Shown in pieces: positions 61,656 through 64,000 of a DNA stretch of 64,000 nucleotides. A program made the position numbers and the translations under genes. Position 1 is the first letter of the stretch. Each line of letters begins with the position of its first letter. Source of the stretch: Profundicola chukchiensis (GTDB taxonomy: Bacteria; Bacteroidota; Bacteroidia; Flavobacteriales; Weeksellaceae). The notes below the pieces were generated by a model. The model worked only from the letters and a program-made list of their open reading frames with translations. It was not told the DNA's origin and ran no database searches. The stretch lies in NCBI RefSeq assembly GCF_029664245.1, contig NZ_JANAIE010000004.1, forward strand, positions 62,001 through 126,000. The letters are read 5' to 3'.

Positions 61656-62928
61656 AGCACACAGAAGGACATTAGCACTTATTCTAGGTGGAGGTAGAGG
61701 TACAAGATTACACCCGCTCACCGAACAAAGATCGAAGCCAGCTGTGCCTGTAGCGGGTAAATATCGCTTGGTAGATATTCCTATCTCAAACTGCTTGAAC
61801 TCTAGAATTAATAAGATTTATGTTTTAACACAATTTAATTCGGCTTCGCTCAACCGACATATTAAGAATAGTTATACGTTTGACTTGTTTAGTCGAGGTT
61901 TTGTGGATATTCTAGCCGCCGAACAAACCGTAGATAGTAGCGAATGGTATCAAGGTACAGCGGATGCAGTTCGTCAAAGTTTTCAGCATTTTAGCACCAC
62001 CGATCATGATTATGTTTTAATCTTATCAGGTGACCAGCTATATCAAATGGATTTTCAGAAAATGCTAGAAGATCACGTTAATTTTGAAGCTGATGTTTCG
62101 ATTGCTACCATTCCAGTGGATGCCGAGGATGCTACAGGATTTGGCATTATGAAAACTGATGAAAATGATAATATTACTTCTTTTATTGAGAAACCCAATG
62201 CAGATCAATTAAAAGATTGGACTTCAGAAACAGGGGATAAAATGAAATCAGAAGGAAGAAATTATCTAGCTTCGATGGGGATTTATCTCTTTAATAAAAA
62301 GGTGTTAAGAGATTTATTATCTGAAAATGAAGGAGCGGATTTCGGTAAAAATATCATTCCAGCTTCGATTGGTAAGTATAAAATCAATTCATATCAATAC
62401 GAGGGATATTGGACAGATATCGGAACTATTTCCTCTTTTCACGAGGCGAATTTAGATTTAACAAATAATCTACCTCAATTTAATTTATACGACAACGAAA
62501 ATTCTATTTTTACGCACGCGCGTATGCTTCCGCCGGCCAAAGTGGTTGGAACTTCTTTGGAGAATGTAGTTTTATCTGAAGGTGCTATTTGCCATGCAAG
62601 TAGAATTGAGCATAGTGTGATTGGAATCAGAACTAGAATCGGACGTGGAAGTAATATTTATGACACCTATATTATGGGAAGCGATTATTATGAAACCATA
62701 GAAGATATTGAGGAATTTAATGAAAAGGGAATTCCAGCAATGGGAATTGGCGAGAGATGTAATATTAAAAATGCTATTTTAGATAAAAATGTTAGGGTTG
62801 GGGATGATGTAAGGATTATCGGTAGCAGTAGTTTAGAGGAACGTGAAACGAAAGCCTATAAAATTGTAGACGGTATTGTAGTGGTTAAGAAAGATGCAAT
62901 TTTGCCCAACGGAACCGTTATTGAATAA
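61639..62928 (+). CDS. glgC: Glucose-1-phosphate adenylyltransferase
   Basis: 429 residues. Nucleotidyltransferase core with 'LILGGGRGTRLHPLTEQRSK', 'KPAVPVAGKYRLVDIPISNC' and catalytic 'LSGDQLYQMDFQ'; the left-handed beta-helix C-terminus includes 'IGIRTRIGRGSNIYDTYIMG'. It makes ADP-glucose, the committed step of glycogen synthesis. The start lies 17 bases inside glgA. No glgB or glgP is in the window. Confidence 0.97.
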   Translation: MKNLDKAHRRTLALILGGGRGTRLHPLTEQRSKPAVPVAGKYRLVDIPISNCLNSRINKIYVLTQFNSASLNRHIKNSYTFDLFSRGFVDILAAEQTVDSSEWYQGTADAVRQSFQHFSTTDHDYVLILSGDQLYQMDFQKMLEDHVNFEADVSIATIPVDAEDATGFGIMKTDENDNITSFIEKPNADQLKDWTSETGDKMKSEGRNYLASMGIYLFNKKVLRDLLSENEGADFGKNIIPASIGKYKINSYQYEGYWTDIGTISSFHEANLDLTNNLPQFNLYDNENSIFTHARMLPPAKVVGTSLENVVLSEGAICHASRIEHSVIGIRTRIGRGSNIYDTYIMGSDYYETIEDIEEFNEKGIPAMGIGERCNIKNAILDKNVRVGDDVRIIGSSSLEERETKAYKIVDGIVVVKKDAILPNGTVIE

Positions 62929-62960
62929 AAAGAATACGAATACTTAAAAATAATATCAAA

Positions 62961-63641
62961 ATGAAAATTACCTATTTAGGTCACAACAGTCTTTGGATAG
63001 AAACAGAAAATCATAAAATAATGGTCGATCCATTTATTTCTGGCAATCCTTTGAATGATAAAATTAAAGCTTCTCAATTCCATCCAGATTATATTTTATT
63101 AACGCATGCACATGAAGATCATATTGCTGACGTTGAAAATTTAGCCACTTTGGGTAATTCTAAAATCATTTCGAATTTTGAGATTGTTACGTATTACGAT
63201 AAAAAAGGTTATCAAGGCCATGGAATGAACACAGGTGGAAGTTTTGACTTTCCATTTGGTAGATTAACCAGTGTGGTTGCACATCATTCGAGTGTGTTCC
63301 CTGATGGTACTTATGGCGGAAACCCAAATGGATATGTATTGCAAGCTGATGGTAAAACTATTTACATCGCAGGAGATACTGCCTTGACATATGATATGAA
63401 GCTTATTCCATTATTGTGTGGTAAGATTGATTTAGCTATTCTTCCTATAGGAGATAACTTCACTATGGACGCTAAAGCAGCTAGCATGGCGGCAGATTTT
63501 GTTGAATGTGACAAAGTATTAGGTTGTCATTATGATACCTTTCCACCGATTAAGATAGACCATGAGTCGGCTAAAGAAACCTTTAAAGCTGCAAACAAAG
63601 AATTACTTCTATTAGGAATAGGAGAGAGTATGGATGTTTAA
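62961..63641 (+). CDS. Metal-dependent hydrolase, UPF0173 family
   Basis: 226 residues, metallo-beta-lactamase fold. The metal motif is 'LLTHAHEDHIADVENLA', with 'VAHHSSVFPDGTYGGNPNGY', 'AGDTALTYDMK' and 'GCHYDTFPPI' as further ligands. UPF0173 enzymes have no agreed substrate; related proteins are lactonases or N-acyl-ethanolamine phospholipase-like. It starts 32 bases after glgC on the same strand and ends at a terminator, so it may be part of the glycogen operon. Confidence 0.93.
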   Translation: MKITYLGHNSLWIETENHKIMVDPFISGNPLNDKIKASQFHPDYILLTHAHEDHIADVENLATLGNSKIISNFEIVTYYDKKGYQGHGMNTGGSFDFPFGRLTSVVAHHSSVFPDGTYGGNPNGYVLQADGKTIYIAGDTALTYDMKLIPLLCGKIDLAILPIGDNFTMDAKAASMAADFVECDKVLGCHYDTFPPIKIDHESAKETFKAANKELLLLGIGESMDV

Positions 63642-63685
63642 TATTAATTAACGCCATAAGGTTTAAGTTGAGTTTAAGCCAAATG

Positions 63686-63720
63686 AAAATCCCTGAGCAA
63701 ATTAATGTTCAGGGATTTTT
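63686..63720. terminator. Terminator after the UPF0173 gene
   Basis: Stem aaaatccctga / tcagggatttt followed by TGATTTTT; a usable T-run exists for the plus strand and an A-run on the left for the minus-strand gene. Confidence 0.85.
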
Positions 63721-63742
63721 GATTTTTAAATATTAAAGTAAA

Positions 63743-64000
63743 TTATTTTAAATATTGCATTCCTTGATTAAATACAACATCCACTGGAATTCCTGCATCA
63801 TTTAAACGTTGTAAATCTGCTTGTAAATCAGCTGGGATAATTCCTTTGGTGTTTACCAATTCTTCTACACCTTCGTAATCTCCATTTCCTTGAAGCTCAA
63901 GAATTAATTCAGAAAGTTCGTTCATAGCAACTTCCATTTGGTCGAAGTTAACCTGATAGGTACCATCTGCTTTTTGTGTAAAAGCATTTTTCTCTTTAAA
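63743..64000 (-). CDS. Dipeptidyl-peptidase 3 (M49) family protein, C-terminus only
   Basis: The frame is open from the right edge and ends at 63743, giving 85 residues: FKEKNAFTQKADGTYQVNFD followed by QMEVAMNELSELILELQGNG and then GDYEGV, ending 'IPVDVVFNQGMQYLK'. The pattern 'LQG.GDYE....V...G.I...LQADL.RLN.AGIPVD.VF.QG' matches the end of the M49 family proteins of Bacteroidota. The zinc HEXXGH motif lies outside. M49 enzymes remove dipeptides from the N-terminus of short peptides. An internal ATG at 63937 is not the start. Confidence 0.8.
   Translation of the reverse strand, partial: FKEKNAFTQKADGTYQVNFDQMEVAMNELSELILELQGNGDYEGVEELVNTKGIIPADLQADLQRLNDAGIPVDVVFNQGMQYLK

Noticed and set aside
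1-64000. CRISPR arrays, rRNA, tRNA, prophage or integrative elements
   Set aside because: No regularly spaced repeats, no rRNA-like segments, no cloverleaf found by eye and no phage or integrase genes; a tRNAscan or Infernal run would be needed to exclude small RNAs fully.

Overview
The window is a gene-dense, AT-rich stretch of chromosome from a member of the Bacteroidota, most likely class Flavobacteriia. Evidence for this: two proteins carry type IX secretion (T9SS) C-terminal sorting domains, a PorQ homologue is present, there is a SusC/BtuB-type TonB receptor repertoire, lipoproteins start 'MKK...C', recognisable promoters follow the Bacteroidota TTG-N17-20-TAnnTTTG pattern, and gene neighbourhoods are typical of the group (rsfS-ftsH-LUD-cdsA-psd; three consecutive periplasmic PPIase genes; truA-ABC exporter). 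I see no rRNA, tRNA, CRISPR array, prophage or intact insertion sequence, so this reads as core chromosome with a few accessory genes.

Layout. 1-4.9 kb: truncated YceI gene, pirin, AraC regulator, a lipoprotein with two MliC-like repeats, a T9SS cargo protein and a cytochrome c'-like lipoprotein. 5-6.7 kb: tyrS preceded by a leader peptide and terminator that look like classical Tyr-codon attenuation. 6.7-11.6 kb: a serine hydrolase, two proteins I cannot assign, arylamine N-acetyltransferase, a six-repeat 'septoil knot' (DUF6150) protein and a cupin. 11.9-18.7 kb: TonB receptor overlapping an M23 peptidase, beta-carbonic anhydrase, long Pta. 19-25.6 kb: S9 peptidase with an extra N-terminal domain, acyltransferase, gamma-glutamyltransferase, DEAD-box helicase with an Arg/Gly-rich N-terminus. 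26-32 kb: hpt, adk, rsmG, trxA, gcvP and a UbiA-like membrane protein. 32-41 kb: periplasmic PPIase triad, HMG-CoA lyase, pepT-antiporter-M15 peptidase operon, small lipoprotein. 41-52.6 kb: ABC exporter/truA, phosphoesterase, rnz, psd, cdsA, LUD, ftsH, rsfS, then birA, idi, a QueD/PTPS-like gene, gcvT. 52.8-59.2 kb: unknown secreted protein, agmatinase, porQ, a decayed gene, and a cobalamin riboswitch driving a BtuB-like receptor plus a BtuG-like surface beta-propeller. 59.3-64 kb: crcB, dgkA, glgA-glgC, UPF0173 hydrolase and the 3' end of a DPP III (M49) gene.

How the genes work together. Several groups form coherent systems: envelope biogenesis and phospholipid synthesis (cdsA, psd, dgkA, PPIases, M23/M15 peptidases), glycine cleavage (gcvP and gcvT, 20 kb apart), glycogen synthesis (glgA, glgC), B12 capture and uptake (riboswitch, btuB, btuG-like), and T9SS secretion with its cargo. 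The most interesting signals are the tyrS attenuator (leader peptide with four Tyr codons and mutually exclusive 1:2, 2:3, 3:4 pairings), the B12 capture protein that appears to use a T9SS sorting tail instead of a lipid anchor, and the septoil-knot repeat protein.
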